Positions 1 to 12,944 of a stretch of DNA of 64,000 nucleotides are shown one piece after another. The position numbers and the translations under genes were made by a program. The stretch comes from Acheta domesticus (Eukaryota; Arthropoda; Insecta; Orthoptera; Gryllidae), in the NCBI GenBank assembly GCA_031308135.1, contig JAHLJT010000631.1:172291612-172355611 (forward strand). The letters run 5' to 3'. Below the pieces are notes generated by a model. The model was not told where the DNA came from and made no database searches. It worked only from the letters and a program-made list of their open reading frames with translations. The stretch's first letter is position 1, and every line of letters starts with the position of its first letter.

Positions 1-458
1 TATTCAGGAAAATACTTCAATGAGTACAACGTGAGTTCAAACCATTCGAAATTGACGAATTCCGCTGCTAAATCAGCATGTACATCTTCCATTTCAAATA
101 CTTCCAGGGATGACAAATACTTGGAAATCTCAACTGCCTACAAGTTTAACAATTGTTTTTTAAATAAATGTTCTTTTAAGCTTTGTTATAATTGTTTTTT
201 GAACGTTTTATTACCATAAAATCGAAACATATTTGAAATCATTTTCTACATTAAGTTGTTATTCAAATGTTACTTGATTAAAAGTTATTCCAAGAGGCAG
301 TGCTAACTCGGAGCTGCATGAAATTTTCACACCTTCCGGTAGCAATTTTGAGTAATATTTCTATTTTTCGTAATTCCTGTAATTTAAATTATCCATTCGA
401 TTCATATAATGTGTTTATTTGTGAAATAGTCACACTAAATATCACTCGAAGTGCTGTG
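1..458 (+). repeat. Interspersed repeat, copy A (truncated by window start)
   Basis: Positions 1-458 align closely with 35919-36376, including a decayed coding stretch (KYFNEYNV near position 10, then Ser/Asn-rich) and a conserved 3' end with gtgaaatagtcacac and gctgtg. The sequences diverge just after gctgtg, which marks the element edge. The coding remnant faintly recalls a ZMYM/KIAA1958-like (Crypton-related) family, but this is not established. Confidence 0.6.
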
Positions 459-675
459 ATATTACTTATAATAAATTAACTTCTCTCAGTCTCCTAAACT
501 GGAAAATAAACTAAATCATACCAAAAATCAATTATATAAAATATTTTTAAAATAACTATAATACAGACATTCCTTTCATCACAAGCTCCTTATGTCTAAA
601 GATAAGTTTAATTTACCTGACATGGAGATCCAAAAAGCTTTGTCGAACTGCGGCCGGAGGAGTAGATATTTTCAT

Positions 676-2035
676 TAAACTAATGGTGCTACAGAACTAC
701 ACAACTCGTACTAGTTTTCTGATTTCTTTGATCTGGGTTAGATTTTCAGGTTTGCTTCATCATCTCATCAGCTGCCATCTATCGCCGCCCTACATTACTC
801 ATTTTGAAATTTTCTCTCTGATTTGAAGTTTTCGGATTCCTAACCGTAGAATAGAAATATAACTTTAAGAATATTAAAGAAGTGTAAAACCTCGTCCCAT
901 AAGGAAATTTTCTTGAAAAATTAAGAGTCGTTATTAAAAAAATGTATAAGTGTTAGTGCAAATGCGAAATTTGAAGCTCTTTTTACAGAAAAAATTGAGT
1001 TTGGAAAAATGCCATTGGAAGTCATTTGAAGCACATCCACTCACAAATACAATGATACATACAAATCACTGGAAATGTGCATATTAACGACCTGAGAGAT
1101 ATTTAAAAAAATGCATTTGCGCACTTTTTGAAAAAAAAATACAGCAAAATGACTTTTGTGTCGTCTTAAAAAGTGTATTTAGCTCCATCGCTACCAAAAC
1201 TTTGAAATACAATTTGGAGCCGTTTTTGAAAAAATAACTTTTGATCATTTCTGAAAGTGCGGAATTTTGAACTCATTTTCACAGAAAACTTTTTAGTTTT
1301 CGAGAAACTTAATCAAAAATAATTTGAAGCACATGTAGTCGTAAATCCAATAATGTATATATATCGCCAATAATGCAAATATTAACGATGTGAGAGATAA
1401 TTCAGAAAAATTACGATTGTGTAATTTTTGAAGAAACAAACAAATAGAGCAAAATGACGTTAACAGTACATATTTTTAATATAGCACATATTTCACTCAA
1501 TATTACGCGAAAACTACTAAATTGCTCGAAGCAATATACATTTCTTTAATGAAACAATTACTCTTGGAGTACAAATTTCATTTGAAGGAAAAACTTCAGC
1601 TTCTTATTTTGTAGTTGTAGGAAGACAACGAAAATATATCAAACTTTCGCAATTTTCAAAATTTCAGAGTTAACAGTGAAAAATTGATCTATTCATCTTT
1701 ATAAGTGTATTTACCTCTATTCTTTCAAAAAGGTTACAGAAGAAATTTCAAACCATTTTTGGGAAAAGTTTCATGTAAAGTACCCCCAAAACTAAAGAAG
1801 GTTATTCAAAATCGCAAAAAGAACTTCAAGTCGTGCCAGATCGACCATGGAATATTCATTTTGGAAAATATCTCAACGGTGGAATGAACAGATGGACGAA
1901 CGTTATAAAAAATAACTTTTTCGGTATCAGGGAACCCCAAAACGCATTTTTCCGTTGAAATCTTGAAATCTATTTTACCTAGCATTACATAACTTTCCTT
2001 ATACTACGTATATTACTTCATATATACATAAATAT
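676..2035 (-). repeat. Uncharacterised repeat family 'ACTTTC-head', copy 1
   Basis: Reverse-oriented copy. Its 3' end (ctacagaac...cagctgccatctatcgccg, 690-795) and its head (ctttccttatactacgtatat, near 1993-2013) match the copies at 7590 and 9244 in reverse. The body consists of diverged subrepeats with phrases such as cttcaaatttcgcattttta and ctcaaaattccgcattttca. No coding capacity is seen. Confidence 0.6.
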
Positions 2036-2036
2036 A

Positions 2037-4045
2037 CATACTTACTTACTTCCTCTTCATGGATTAGGCAAATTGCCTGTTCCGACCTCAATGTTCACGT
2101 CATCGCTTTCTTGGCCTTCCTGGATCTCTTTCCTGGATCACTGTGTAGAGTAAAGCCTGCTCTGGATGGCGGTTGTCTTCCATCCTCAGCAGATGCTCTT
2201 TCCACTTTATTTTACTTTCTATTATTTTTTCATTAAGTGAGAATATATTTTAAGTTGATTTCTAATGTCTTGGTTCCTGATTTTATCTAGTAAAGTGGTT
2301 TGATTAACAGCTCTTAAGAACCTCATTTCGGAACTTTGTATTGCGTTTACATAGCTATTCTTTGTTACCCATGTCTCACTACCATACATGATTACTGGTA
2401 CCGCCATTGTTTTGTAAAATTTCATTATAGTTTCTTCTTTTACCATATTCCTTAGTGTTCGTCTTATTGTTCCGCACATAAATTGAAATCTATGAAGCTT
2501 TCGTTTCACATCGTCGTCATCGCTAAAAGATATTTCACAACCAAGGTATAAAAAGTTTGAAACTTGTTCCACAGGGTTTCCTTCAAGAGCTATTTTAATT
2601 CTGAGAGGATATTTCCCATGCCAGGCCATAACTTTAGTTTTCTTTGACGATATTTAAAAAAAATTTCTAAGAAAAAAATTATATTCTTTACATATTTCAT
2701 TTAAGAGGGTTTTCATTTCTGAAGGTCATCTTCGTTTTCTTGTAAGATTATTTGGTCGTCATCAAACAGCAGAGTATTAATGTATTTATCATGGCCAAAT
2801 CTTATTCTAGGTTTTATTTTTGTTTTCCAGTTTTTAATCATGTTATCTATGTATATATTAAAATAGGGTTGGCGATAAGCTGCAGCCTTGGAGTACTCCT
2901 TGGTTCACTAAAATCTCTTCAGAGAGCTTGTGTCCCAGGTCTATGGTAATTGTTGTGTTCCTATACAGACTTTTAAGTATTTCTATTAAAAGGTTGGGGT
3001 ACCCTTCATTTTCTAATATTGTCCATAGTTGGTTCCTGTTTATTCTGTCAAATGCTTTTTCGTAGTCAACAAAAGCTATACATGTCCTGTAATTAAATTC
3101 TTTTCTCTAAAATTTGTTTTAAAATGAATACATTATCAGTGCATGATCTGCCTTTCCGGAATCCACACTGATCCTCTGATAGAAGGGCATCTGCTTAAGT
3201 TTTTAATCTGTTGTTACGAATTTTAGAATATATTTTTATCCTACGTTTAAAAGACTAATTCCCCTATAATTATTACAATTGTTTCTTGCTTTTTTTGAAG
3301 AGTGATATTATTTTTGATTTTCTCCAATCATCCGGTATATCTTTTTTCTGCCAGCACAAGTTTATGAGATGAAGGTATCTGAGTTTTAAGAATAAACCAC
3401 CATATTTTATTAGTTCTAGATTTATGTTATCTAGTCCTGGAGCTTTTCTATTGTTAAATGATTGCAGTGCCCCCTGTAGTTCGTATACTTTGATTAAATC
3501 TACTCCTCTAGCATTTTCCTGTACCATGACATTTCCTGCTGTGTTGACAACATTTACATCTTGATTGTACCACAGCGTTGTATAATGTTCTTTCCATTTG
3601 TGTTCTTGGATAACATTTATATTGGCAGTTTCTCTTTTCTCCTTGTTTAAGAATTTCATTAATTTGTAAGCCATTTCTTGCCGTCCATGAATGTCTTCTT
3701 CTATATTACTTATTAATCTCTCCCACGATTCTTTTTTAAGTTTACTACTTAGTGTTTTAACCTTATTACTTTTCAGTTTGTAATCGTTAACATTAATTTC
3801 TGTTCTATTCTGTAGCATCTTTAAATATGCTTCTTGTTTTTCTGTCACTGCATTTGCTGTTTCGTCATTCCATATCTTCAATCCATTTCTTCTTCTAAAT
3901 TTATTTTTTGCAATCTAGTTTGATATAGATGTTTAATGCTTTCATCTTGTAGAAGGTAAGTTTTATAAACTGCCTGATTTTTTTGGGTGGTTTTATTTAT
4001 TCTTCTCTTCCATTTTGGTTGTATTTTTATTTTTGAAATTATTTA
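2037..4045 (-). mobile_element. 5'-truncated LINE (non-LTR retrotransposon), family shared with 40.3 kb
   Basis: On the minus strand the element runs from an upstream linker (IQPKWKRRINK, about 4010) through a reverse transcriptase to a C-terminal block ending at TGA 2102-2100. A short 3' UTR ends in an aagt-repeat tail near 2040. RT landmarks in order are APGLDNINLELIKYGG, DDWRKSKIISLFKK, DQCGFRKGRSCTD, FDDDQ at the catalytic site, FLYLGCEIS, YGSETW and RDPGRPRKR. The endonuclease is missing. The architecture resembles RTE- or L1-like LINEs; the clade is not resolved. It sits between copies of the ACTTTC-head repeat. Confidence 0.8.
2100..3881 (-). pseudogene. Reverse transcriptase pseudogene of the LINE at 2.0-4.0 kb
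   Basis: Two long open pieces remain: 3881-3273 (linker plus RT fingers, about 200 residues) and 2629-2222 (post-RT domain, 135 residues). The stretch between them is interrupted by frameshifts and stops. The catalytic box reads FDDDQ instead of the usual (F/Y)ADDQ, keeping the two aspartates but changing the residue before them. Reading frames continue past 2222 in another frame to the stop at 2102-2100. Confidence 0.75.
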
Positions 4046-4065
4046 TATAAATATACATGAAAGAA

Positions 4066-4800
4066 AACTAGTGTTACTACACAATGATGCACAGATTTTC
4101 TCGTACCATTCGATTTCCTAAATTCTTGGTATGGCCTAGCTTTTTGGTCTAGCCCTATCCCCAATCACCTGCCATCTATCGCCGTCCAAAGTACATTCTA
4201 CCTTTCCCGTATACACGGAGTTACAAACGCAGTGTAGAAAAAGTTATGTTACAGAAATGCTACAGAAAATTGATCCTGCGGAAAAAGTATGTGAAAAACT
4301 CAACCGTTTTCTGTAAAAACAAGCTCAAAATTCCGCATTTTCAGAAATGCTCAAACCCCTCTTTCTCATAAATGGCTCCAATTTTTTTTTTCAAACTCTT
4401 CGTACGGATAGTGCTTATTGTATTGTTTAAGATGACGTAGAGTTAATTTTGATGTATTCTCTTGTTGTTGTTTTTTTTTTTTCAAAAATTACACAAACGA
4501 ATTTTTTCTGAAAGCTCTCACATCGTGAATATGCATATTTCCAGCAAATTGTAAACACTATTGTATTTGTGAGTTAATGTGCTTCAAAAGAATTCTCATT
4601 AAGTGTTCCAAAAAAATCAATAGTTTTCTGTGAAAAAAGGCTTCAAATTTCACATTTACAGTAACGCTTAAACACCATTTTCTTAAAAACGGCTCAAATT
4701 TTTTCAATGAAAATTGTCATTTAGGACGAGGCTTTACTCTTCTTTAATATTTTTAAAGTAATATTTAGGTTCTACAATTAGGAAACTGAAAAATTGAAAA
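4066..4800. repeat. Mosaic of ACTTTC-head repeat pieces
   Basis: At 4066-4190 is an inverted 3' end (ctagtgttactacac...ctgccatctatcgccgtcc). It is followed at about 4198 by a forward head (ctttcccgtatacacgg) and then body subrepeats up to about 4800. It looks like nested or rearranged copies split from copy 1 by the LINE. Confidence 0.5.
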
Positions 4801-7062
4801 ATGTAAAAAAAAATGTACACAACTAATATTGTAGGCAATGTAGTTCCCGTGCACTATCGTTTGGTGGTTAGGAATGCTGTCCGTATAGTTTTGAAGAGCG
4901 ATGGGTTGCCTATTAAATAGGCGCAAGAACGTCCTTAACCCCGCTGGGTGTCGGACGTTCGTACCATCTCCATCTACGGTCAATTTCCTGGTGGTTTTTC
5001 GATTAGTTTAGTTTTCTATGTAAGTAAATGGTATGTCTCTTTAAAGGTGATATAGAATTTTTTAAATTCAAAGATAATTATTATTCATATGTCTTTTCTT
5101 CGTTATTTTCGCTCTGGACTTTTCCGTTTCTCTCACTCGTAAAGTGACATATCTCTATATAAACTTCTATTGAAATAAATTACATTTAATGTTTAGTTTC
5201 ATCTAAACGGCAAAGATTTTCCTAGAAACCAGCACGCTGCGCCGTTTTGAAAAAACGCGCATATCTGCTCACAGTTCATCATTTCTCCTCGTAGTGCCAG
5301 CACGACTAAATCACCAGTCGAATGAAGGAGTCATTGCTAATTTTAAAAACACTTATTGATCACTTGACCACACAAACACTTATTGTTAAAATGATACAAT
5401 GATACTTGCAAACTGTTAATTAGAATAGAGAACATAAGCGCCTATGCAAGGAAACTATAAAATGAATTTAAGGAAGTGCTGAATCCCGCTGTTGAAATCA
5501 ATAACGGATAATAAAAGCCATAAATAATATACTATAATTAAATGAATGAGAAACATTTTAGTAAGAAATAAATCGCAATGAATTTAAAAGGCAGCGTGGA
5601 AGAAACCTATGTTTTAGTAAACGAAAGGAACGGGTGGCACATTTTTTTTATTTTATTGAAAAGGTAAAATGTATTTTAAACGACCAATAATATGTGGTTA
5701 CAGTACCTCTTTATCACCTGTAGGTGACAATTTCTTTTTTCCCACTCCTTTGGGCAGTCTGGACAGTGATGCATGAGCTTCTGGCGGTGGTGCAGCAAAG
5801 TGTCCAGAAATAATATTTTTACTTTCTCGCCTTTAATTCGTAGGAAGAGTAAGTATTGTAATAGTGCACCGGAAAACGGCAAAATTTTTATTTTGTATTT
5901 TATTAAATATTGAAATAAAATAAAATATGATACCCGACGATAACGATTCTTGATCTAATTATCTGCCTGTCACCTTTTTCAGATGAACAATATGATATTT
6001 GAATGAAAATTGTAGTAGGTGTATTGACATTTTTAATCAGGAATTCATTCTTGTTATGCTGGCAAGAAATTGCTCAGCAATTCCCTTGCGCAAACGAATT
6101 TGCAAGTGCAAATGTCCTGGCCAGTTTATTTGCTGCCACGGACAGCATTTGCAACTTTACTTGCACTCCGTCCAGCAAGTAGTGTAAACGTCTGTTTCCA
6201 AAAATTACCCAAGCGCTTGCTCGAGATAGAATTCATGGCAGTTTGTTCAAGATAGTGCAGTGGAGCAGTGGTGAAATCTCCCGACATGCCCAACGTAGCG
6301 GTTCCACCATAAAGGAGAATCACGAAGAGCATCTGTTGTTCCTCTGATTTTATTGTTTTTTTTTCTCAAGGGATAGATATGAAACCATTGGTAGTCCTGA
6401 ATAACATTTTTATGTGCAGTCTACAGTATTTTGTTTCGAGATTAATGATGAAATAACCTTTACGGCAAGTGTGGTACGTCGAAAACAAGCTGAAATTAAT
6501 TAGTACGAATGCGTGCATCGAAACGTTTCCTTTTAGTATCACTAGATATTAACCAACAAGTTAAAAACACAAACACACAAACTCATACTCACACACATAT
6601 TCCTAGAGGTGATACACCAGCACATACTTTCTCGCATTATTGGGACCGGCTACATATTATAATATTGCAATTTCTGCCATCACTTGAAAAAGTCCAAACG
6701 AACGAAGCACCTGCGACGCGTAACTGCAATTATTTCGATAGGGATAGTAGCACTTTCTTACATCTAGAAAAGAAACAAACATGTATAAATCTCATCTGTT
6801 ACAATATTGCACTATATAAACAAGCAAGATTAATTTGTGTAAATTAGCATAAAGAACTGAAGGATATCCAATATATCGCTTTAAGAATGCATTAAGTACG
6901 AACCCACAGTGGCATTACGAAATGTTCATCTTATGAAAAACAAATTTTGAATTCCTTATACGTATATGCTTCCCGACTTTAATAAAGTTGAATCTACCAT
7001 CTACATTGTAACATTACCGTTCACTAAAAAAGGTCTCCTTACCTAACGCTATCCCATCCATG
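4801..7062. other. Mostly unique AT-rich sequence
   Basis: No gene is supported. It contains a short ACTTTC-head copy at about 5815-5882 (actttctcgcctttaattcg then aagtattgtaatagtg) and a (CA)-rich microsatellite near 6566-6600. A more GC-balanced stretch at 6080-6330 has minus-strand frames (for example RLGNFWKQTFTLLAGRSAS) that I could not assign to any family. Confidence 0.4.
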
Positions 7063-7307
7063 CAGGGGCGGATCCAGCCGATCATTTTGGAGGGAGTCAT
7101 CGTAGATTTTTGTTACATAATAAATACAAATATTTGTTATTATATTGTATATTATTTATGTATTGTAGATATGACAATATACAATATTATTGTTGAAATA
7201 ATTACATAAGTCGAACAATATTTAAATCAACTTTGCCAAATTAAGGAAGGTAAACGAAAACTTTAGGCCTTTTGGGAGGGGGCATGGGCCCCCTCGATCC
7301 GCCAGAG
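7063..7307. mobile_element. hAT-like MITE (245 bp) with 8-bp TSD
   Basis: The left end caggggcggatccag and the right end gatccgccagag form imperfect terminal inverted repeats. They are flanked by a perfect 8-bp duplication, catccatg (7055-7062 and 7308-7315). An 8-bp target duplication plus a CAGxGGCGGATC-type terminus is typical of hAT-derived non-autonomous elements. The interior is AT-rich and non-coding. Confidence 0.75.
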
Positions 7308-7589
7308 CATCCATGACGCCGTTCAAAAATGAAAGTCCCGGACTAACTTCTCCGACTGGCATGTCGAATTGAATGGCAATGCCGCGTAAAAAATTATCTT
7401 CAATAACTGCTGATGTGCAACTAATTCTATTACTAATAAACAAATTAAATAACTGCTAAATAACTAACTAATGATTATATAACTCCTGAACAATTCTTCA
7501 AAACAAGGGTGAGAAATTCGAATTTGCAATTTCGAAAATCGTTGAAATAGCCCAACAGCTCATAACTTAAAAACTATTAAATATTACCT

Positions 7590-9233
7590 TTTTACTTCCC
7601 CGTATACGTACGTATATACGGAGAAATATACGTAGCATAAGGAAAGTTATGTAATGCTGCGAGAAAAAAATGGCGAATTTTCCGCAGAAAAAAAATTATT
7701 GCCGGGTCCTGCCTACGAAAAAGTGGATAAAACCAATTGCTAAATCAAGAAAGAAAACTCCCCTAACACATGGTGTTGCCAGAATCCCTGTTTTGTCTTT
7801 GATACCGAAAAACCAATTGAAAGCAAAACGTCGCAAAACGCGTCGTCCGTCAGTTTGTCCGGTGTATATGAACAACACTAGCGCTTAAACTATGCATTCG
7901 ATTTTTTCCAAATTCAAGAAACTCCAGTCAAACTGGCCTGAGTCAAAGCTCTGAGATTTTGAAAAACATTCATTAATTTTTGGGGGTACTTTACATATAG
8001 CCCTCCCGGATATTTTCGAAATTTTCTCAAAAACGGCTCCAAATTTTTTCTTTAAATTGTTTGTAAGAATAGAGTAATATACACCTATTAAGGTGGCGCA
8101 GGCCCGATTTTCAAGGTAAACACTGAATTTTCGAAATTTGCCAAAGTTTGAATTTTATTCGGCGTCTTCCTTAACGTACAAAATTGAAGAAACAGATTTT
8201 TCCTTCGAATAAAATTTGTTCCTCATAATGAGTTATTTCTTTCAAGTCATGTACATTTTTTTGAAAATTTTAGTGGTTTTGGATAAACTGCACATATTGG
8301 GTAAAATATGTGCAATTAAAAAAAATACACAAACAAGATTTTCTCAAAAATTGCTCCAAATGTTTTCTTTAAACTTTTGGTAGGGATGGTGCTAAATGTA
8401 CTCTATGAGATGACATAAACGCCATATTCCTCTATTCTTTTTTTTTTTCAGAAATTGCAAAAATATAATTTTTTTGATTTGTGTCTCACGTCGTTGATGA
8501 CGTGACGTTTTTTACGTTGATTACATTGATTACATTGATTTTACATGACTTTTTTACGTTGATATTAATGAGTACATGTGTTTTAATAAAGTCAAGTAAA
8601 GTTTCTCAAAACTCAACCGTTTTCTGTGAAAACTAGCTAAAAATTCCGCATTTTCAGAAACGCTACAACGCCATTTTCTCATAAATGGTTAAAAAAATGT
8701 CTTCAAACTTTTGGAATAGATAGCGCTAATTGCACTCTTTAGTATGACGTAAAGTTAATTTTGGGGTACTTTTTTTCTTTCAAAATTACACAAATGTAAT
8801 ATTTTTAAAATATCTCTCACATCTTTAATATGTACATTACCAAGAATTTGTATACATTATATTTGTGAGCGTAAGTGCTTCAAATGAATTCAATAGAAGG
8901 TTTTCAAAAATTCAAAATTTTTTGTGAAAAAGAACTTCAAATTTCTCATTTTTAGTTGTGCTTAAATGCCATTTTCTTAAAAACAGCTACAAATTTTTAA
9001 AAGAACATTGCCGTTTACGATGAGGTTTTTGTGTTTTTTAATATTCTAGAATAATTCCGTTCTGCCATTAGTAAACCGAAAAATTAAGAAAATGCCAAAA
9101 AATGTACTAGCGGCGATAGATGGCAGCTGGCAAGAGTATGTGATATGTGGAGATTTCAAATAGCTAGCCCAGAACAAAGGTAATAGAAAACTAATAAGGG
9201 AAAGTCTGTGCCATTCTGTAGCACCATTAGTAT
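7590..9233 (+). repeat. ACTTTC-head repeat family, copy 3 (about 1.64 kb)
   Basis: It begins tttacttccccgtatacgta, passes a conserved 5' block (aatgctgcgagaaaaaaatgg, ccttgata-type segment, a cgtcc-rich tract at about 7835), then body subrepeats. It ends tgccattctgtagcaccatta. Head and tail are shared with the next copy. The frames in the head (7670-7888 plus, 7696-7878 minus) are not conserved as protein between copies. Confidence 0.65.
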
Positions 9234-9243
9234 AAAGAACTGT

Positions 9244-10962
9244 TTTTACTTTCCCGTATACGTACGTATACACAGAGTGATATACGTAGTATAGGGAAAG
9301 TTATGTATTGCTGCGCGAAAAAATGGCCAATTTTCGGCGGAAAAAAATTAATTGACGGGCCGTGAAAACGAATAAGTGCCAGTTGCTAAATTTAAAAAAA
9401 AATTCCCTAACACGTGGTGTAGCCAGAAACCCTGTTTTCTAGGTCCTTGATACCGAAAAACCAATTGAAAGGAAAACGTCCGTCTGTCCGTCCGTCCGTC
9501 TGTGAACACTGCTAGCGCCTAAACCATACGTACGATTTCTTCCAAAATGGATATTCCCCGGTCGATCTGATTCTAGTCGAAGCTTTGAGATTTTGAAAAA
9601 GATTCTTCAAAATTTGGAGGTACTTTAAATAAAGCCCCCCGGGGATTTTCAAACTTTTCTCAAAAACGGCTCCAAATTTTTTCTTTAAATTTCTTGTATG
9701 AATAGAGTAAAATACACTTATTAACATGGCACATGTCCGATTTTCACGGATAACTCTGAATTTTCGAAAATTGTGAAAGTCTCTCGTCGTTAATGTTTAC
9801 ATTTTTTCACGTTTGTATATTAATGAGTACATGTGTTTTAATAATGTGTTTCTCGAAAACTCAACCGTTTTCTGTGAAAACTAGCTCAAAATTCCGCATT
9901 TTCAGAAACGCTCAATCGCCATTTTCTCATAAATGGCTCCAATTTTTTTCTTCAAACTCTTGGAACGGATAGTGCTAATTGCACTCTTTAATATAACGTA
10001 AAGTTCGATTTGATAATTTTTTGCAAAAATTACACAAATGTAATTTTTTCGAAAGGTCTCTCACTCCTTTAATACGCACATTACCAGCATTTTGTAAACA
10101 CTATTGTATCTGTGAGTGTATGTGCTTTAAATAACTTCAAATGTTTTTCGAAAACTCAAAAGTTTTCTGCGAAAAAGAGCTTCAAACATTTTTAGTAGTG
10201 CTTAAACGTCATTTTTTTAAACGGCTCCAAATTTTTCAAAGAAAATTAACACTTAGGACGAGGTTTTACTGTTCTTTAATATTACTGTTTTTTAATACCC
10301 GGCAATGCATTTGCTGTAAATAATGTCAAGTAAAGTTTCTAGAGAACTCAATCCTTTTCTGTGGAAACTAGCTCAAAATTCCACATTTTCAGAAACGCTC
10401 AATCGCCATTTTCTCGTAAATGGCTCCAATTTTTTTTTCAAACGTTTGTAACGGATAGTGCTAAGTCCACTCTTTAATATAATGTAATGTTCAATTTTTG
10501 GGGTATTTTTGTTTTTGCTAAAGTTACATAAATAATTTTTTTTTGAAAGATCTCTCACATCTTTAATATGCACATTTCCAGCAATCTGTAAACACTATTG
10601 TATTTGTGAGTGTAAGTGCTTCAAATGAAATCAAATGTAGTTTTTCGAAAACTCAAAAAAGTTTTCTGTGAAAAAGAGCTTCAAATTTCGCATTTTTAGT
10701 AGCGCTTAAACGTCATTTTTTTAAAAACGGCTTCAAATTTTTCAAATAAAATTACTATTTAGAAGGAGGTTTTACTGTTCTTTTTTATTTTAATATTATT
10801 ATTATTTCCGTTTTAGAAAACCTAAAAATTAAGAAAATGTAAAAAAATATGCACTTGGGGCGCCGATAGACGGCAGCTGGTAATTCCGAATAGCTAGCCC
10901 AGCACCAAGGAAGTTGAAAACTAATACGGGAAAGTTTGTGCCATTCTGTAGCACCACTAGTT
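9244..10962 (+). repeat. ACTTTC-head repeat family, copy 4, with internal duplication
   Basis: This copy follows copy 3 head to tail: head ttactttcccgtatacgtac at 9246, tail tgccattctgtagcaccact ending near 10962. A ~480-bp internal block is present twice in tandem (about 9841-10275 and 10322-10770), each beginning with a variant of cgaaaactcaaccgttttct and ending at a variant of gaggttttactgttct. A tetranucleotide (CCGT)-type run lies at 9477-9505. Confidence 0.65.
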
Positions 10963-12206
10963 AAATAAGTAGGGAACGAATAGTTGCAGTGTTTTGTAGT
11001 TTGGTGTGTAAATTTTCTGTATATAGAGCGAATGGCTAAATAATTCTTTGGTAATTAACGGGCTATACGAAAATTGTCTTGCCAAATCACTTAATTTTAC
11101 AGTTGATTGGCTTATGATTAAATGTAATACAAAAGGTCGAGCTGATTATTTTTTAAGTAAAAATTCGAAATACTCCAGTATTTGTAGTGAAGTAAAAGAA
11201 TAGAACCTTTACTTGCTGTAAAGTACTTTTTGTTATTTACATTGGTAAACATGCACTTAGCCTCCCCCCAGCAACCAACATCTACACAACGCTTTAAGAA
11301 CGCGTCCATTGCAACGGCCATTAAAATGCTCGAGTCTATTAAAAATATTTTAGCGGACTTTCGGGTTTAAATTTTATAAGTGCTCGTAAATTTTGAGACA
11401 AATATGACTTTGACACGAAACACAATTTTTGGGAATAAATGTAAACAATTTTCAGAGGAATACGTACCCGCCAGTATGTTTCTTTCTCTTGTATATTGTT
11501 CACAGTCAAGTCTGCAAGTTCTTATCCCCGGCAAGCACCAAGTACTCCAAAAAACAAGAATGACCTTCAAAAGCAGGAATATGTGATAGCCAGCCTCTTG
11601 AAAGAACTTCGTTACTTGCTCTTCTAATTTTTTAGGCTTGTAATTAGCTTAGATTTTTTCTTCAAATGTTCAATAACTTTATAATAGTATTTTCAAATAA
11701 ATTTTAAATAATTAGTCTTCAATATTTACTATTATTTCAAATTAAAGGGTATGAATAACTTATGTGGATACCCAGTCTTCTCATATACTTTTATACATTT
11801 TTTCAGCATACTAAAGTATGACTAGAGACTAGTTGATTTTAATATTTTTGATCGTTCGTTCAAAATTCTAGCATGATCTCTTCGTTAATGCCCCGCCTAC
11901 CCTTTTCGTTCGTCAACCACAAAATAAATCATTATCTTTTTCATAAGTGGTTACAGATTTAGAAGGCACCAAACTATATTTTGCATCATTTGCTTTTTCC
12001 AGAATATCATTGGCACGAAAATATTTGTTGATACTTCGAAATTCCCGGATTTTTTTCTCAATCAGCTTGCATTACCAGAAAAAGCATTCAACTGTTTCAC
12101 AAAGTATCCAGTACAACCAACCCTTGCTAGAGAAAATCGAGAGTAATGACATATTTTCTTAACTCATGAGAGTGATAAAAGTTTATTTTTAATAAACTAT
12201 AAATTA
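10963..12206. other. No gene seen; AT-rich intergenic sequence
   Basis: Only short unsupported frames occur, including overlapping sense/antisense frames at 11367-11586. No repeat boundary, splice pair or conserved protein motif was recognised. Confidence 0.35.
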
Positions 12207-12214
12207 GAAATAAC

Positions 12215-12936
12215 CAGTGGCGTAGCGTCAGGGGACGCTGAGAAGCTGAGCATCCCCGTATATAAGAACCTTAAATACTGTATTGATAATCTTACAAGTG
12301 GTCTGTTGAGTGAAACACGTTTTGTATTAATTTTAAATTGATTTCCTATGATTGAATTCGGCGGGCTGTTGAAGCTGGCCTCTGATTGCTTGGAAGTTAA
12401 AATACTTCAGCGTCTGCCGCCAGATTGCGACGAGCAATGACGCATGCGCAGATGGCGAGGTTCCCCTCTCCCCTCTTCACCCCTGGCCCAGAGAAACCCG
12501 ACTGCTTTACGCTAGCGTCTACTGCGGAAAGAAGCTCGTTTGTGCACGAGAGCGCAGCACACTTCATGCGTTCAGTAAATTATCTTTCTCTCTCTCACTC
12601 GGGAGTCCCCGCTTGGTCATGGGTACAAACTGTAGAAATAGTGCCTGACTACTATTTCTTAATTAATATCCAAGAAATTGTATTATCTCTTAAATAGATT
12701 ACATATTATTTAAGTCTGCAATGTATAAATTAACAAATGGTCTTATTGCCATTCGCGTATAAGAATTAAAGCTGAGCCATTGTATAATTTGCTTTCAATT
12801 CATCGGCAGCCCTGACTGCTGTGAGGATTTTGTGGGAAGCGCCTACACCGTCGTAAGCAATCGAGATCGTGGAAGTAGTCCCAGTGTATCTGCCTTGTGT
12901 TGCGTTCGTTCTGCCTTGAGTCACGCTACGCCACTG
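12215..12936 (+). mobile_element. hAT-type MITE, family 'CAGTGGCGTAGCGT', copy 1 (722 bp)
   Basis: The terminal inverted repeat is cagtggcgtagcgt at the left and acgctacgccactg at the right. The flanks are a perfect 8-bp duplication, gaaataac (12207-12214 and 12937-12944). The core is GC-richer than the surroundings. It is nearly identical (about 98% over the core) to the inverted copy at 24460-25235, but lacks about 55 bp near its right end. No transposase is encoded; the apparent ORF at 12425-12697 is element sequence. Confidence 0.9.
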
Positions 12937-12944
12937 GAAATAAC

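Noticed and set aside
7670..7888. Sense/antisense frames in the head of the ACTTTC repeat
   Set aside because: Not conserved as protein in the copy at 9244; the nucleotide repeat explains the sequence.
12425..12697. 90-codon frame also present at 24816-25025 on the other strand
   Set aside because: It is shared only because both lie in copies of the same hAT MITE. The frames end differently and show no protein family.
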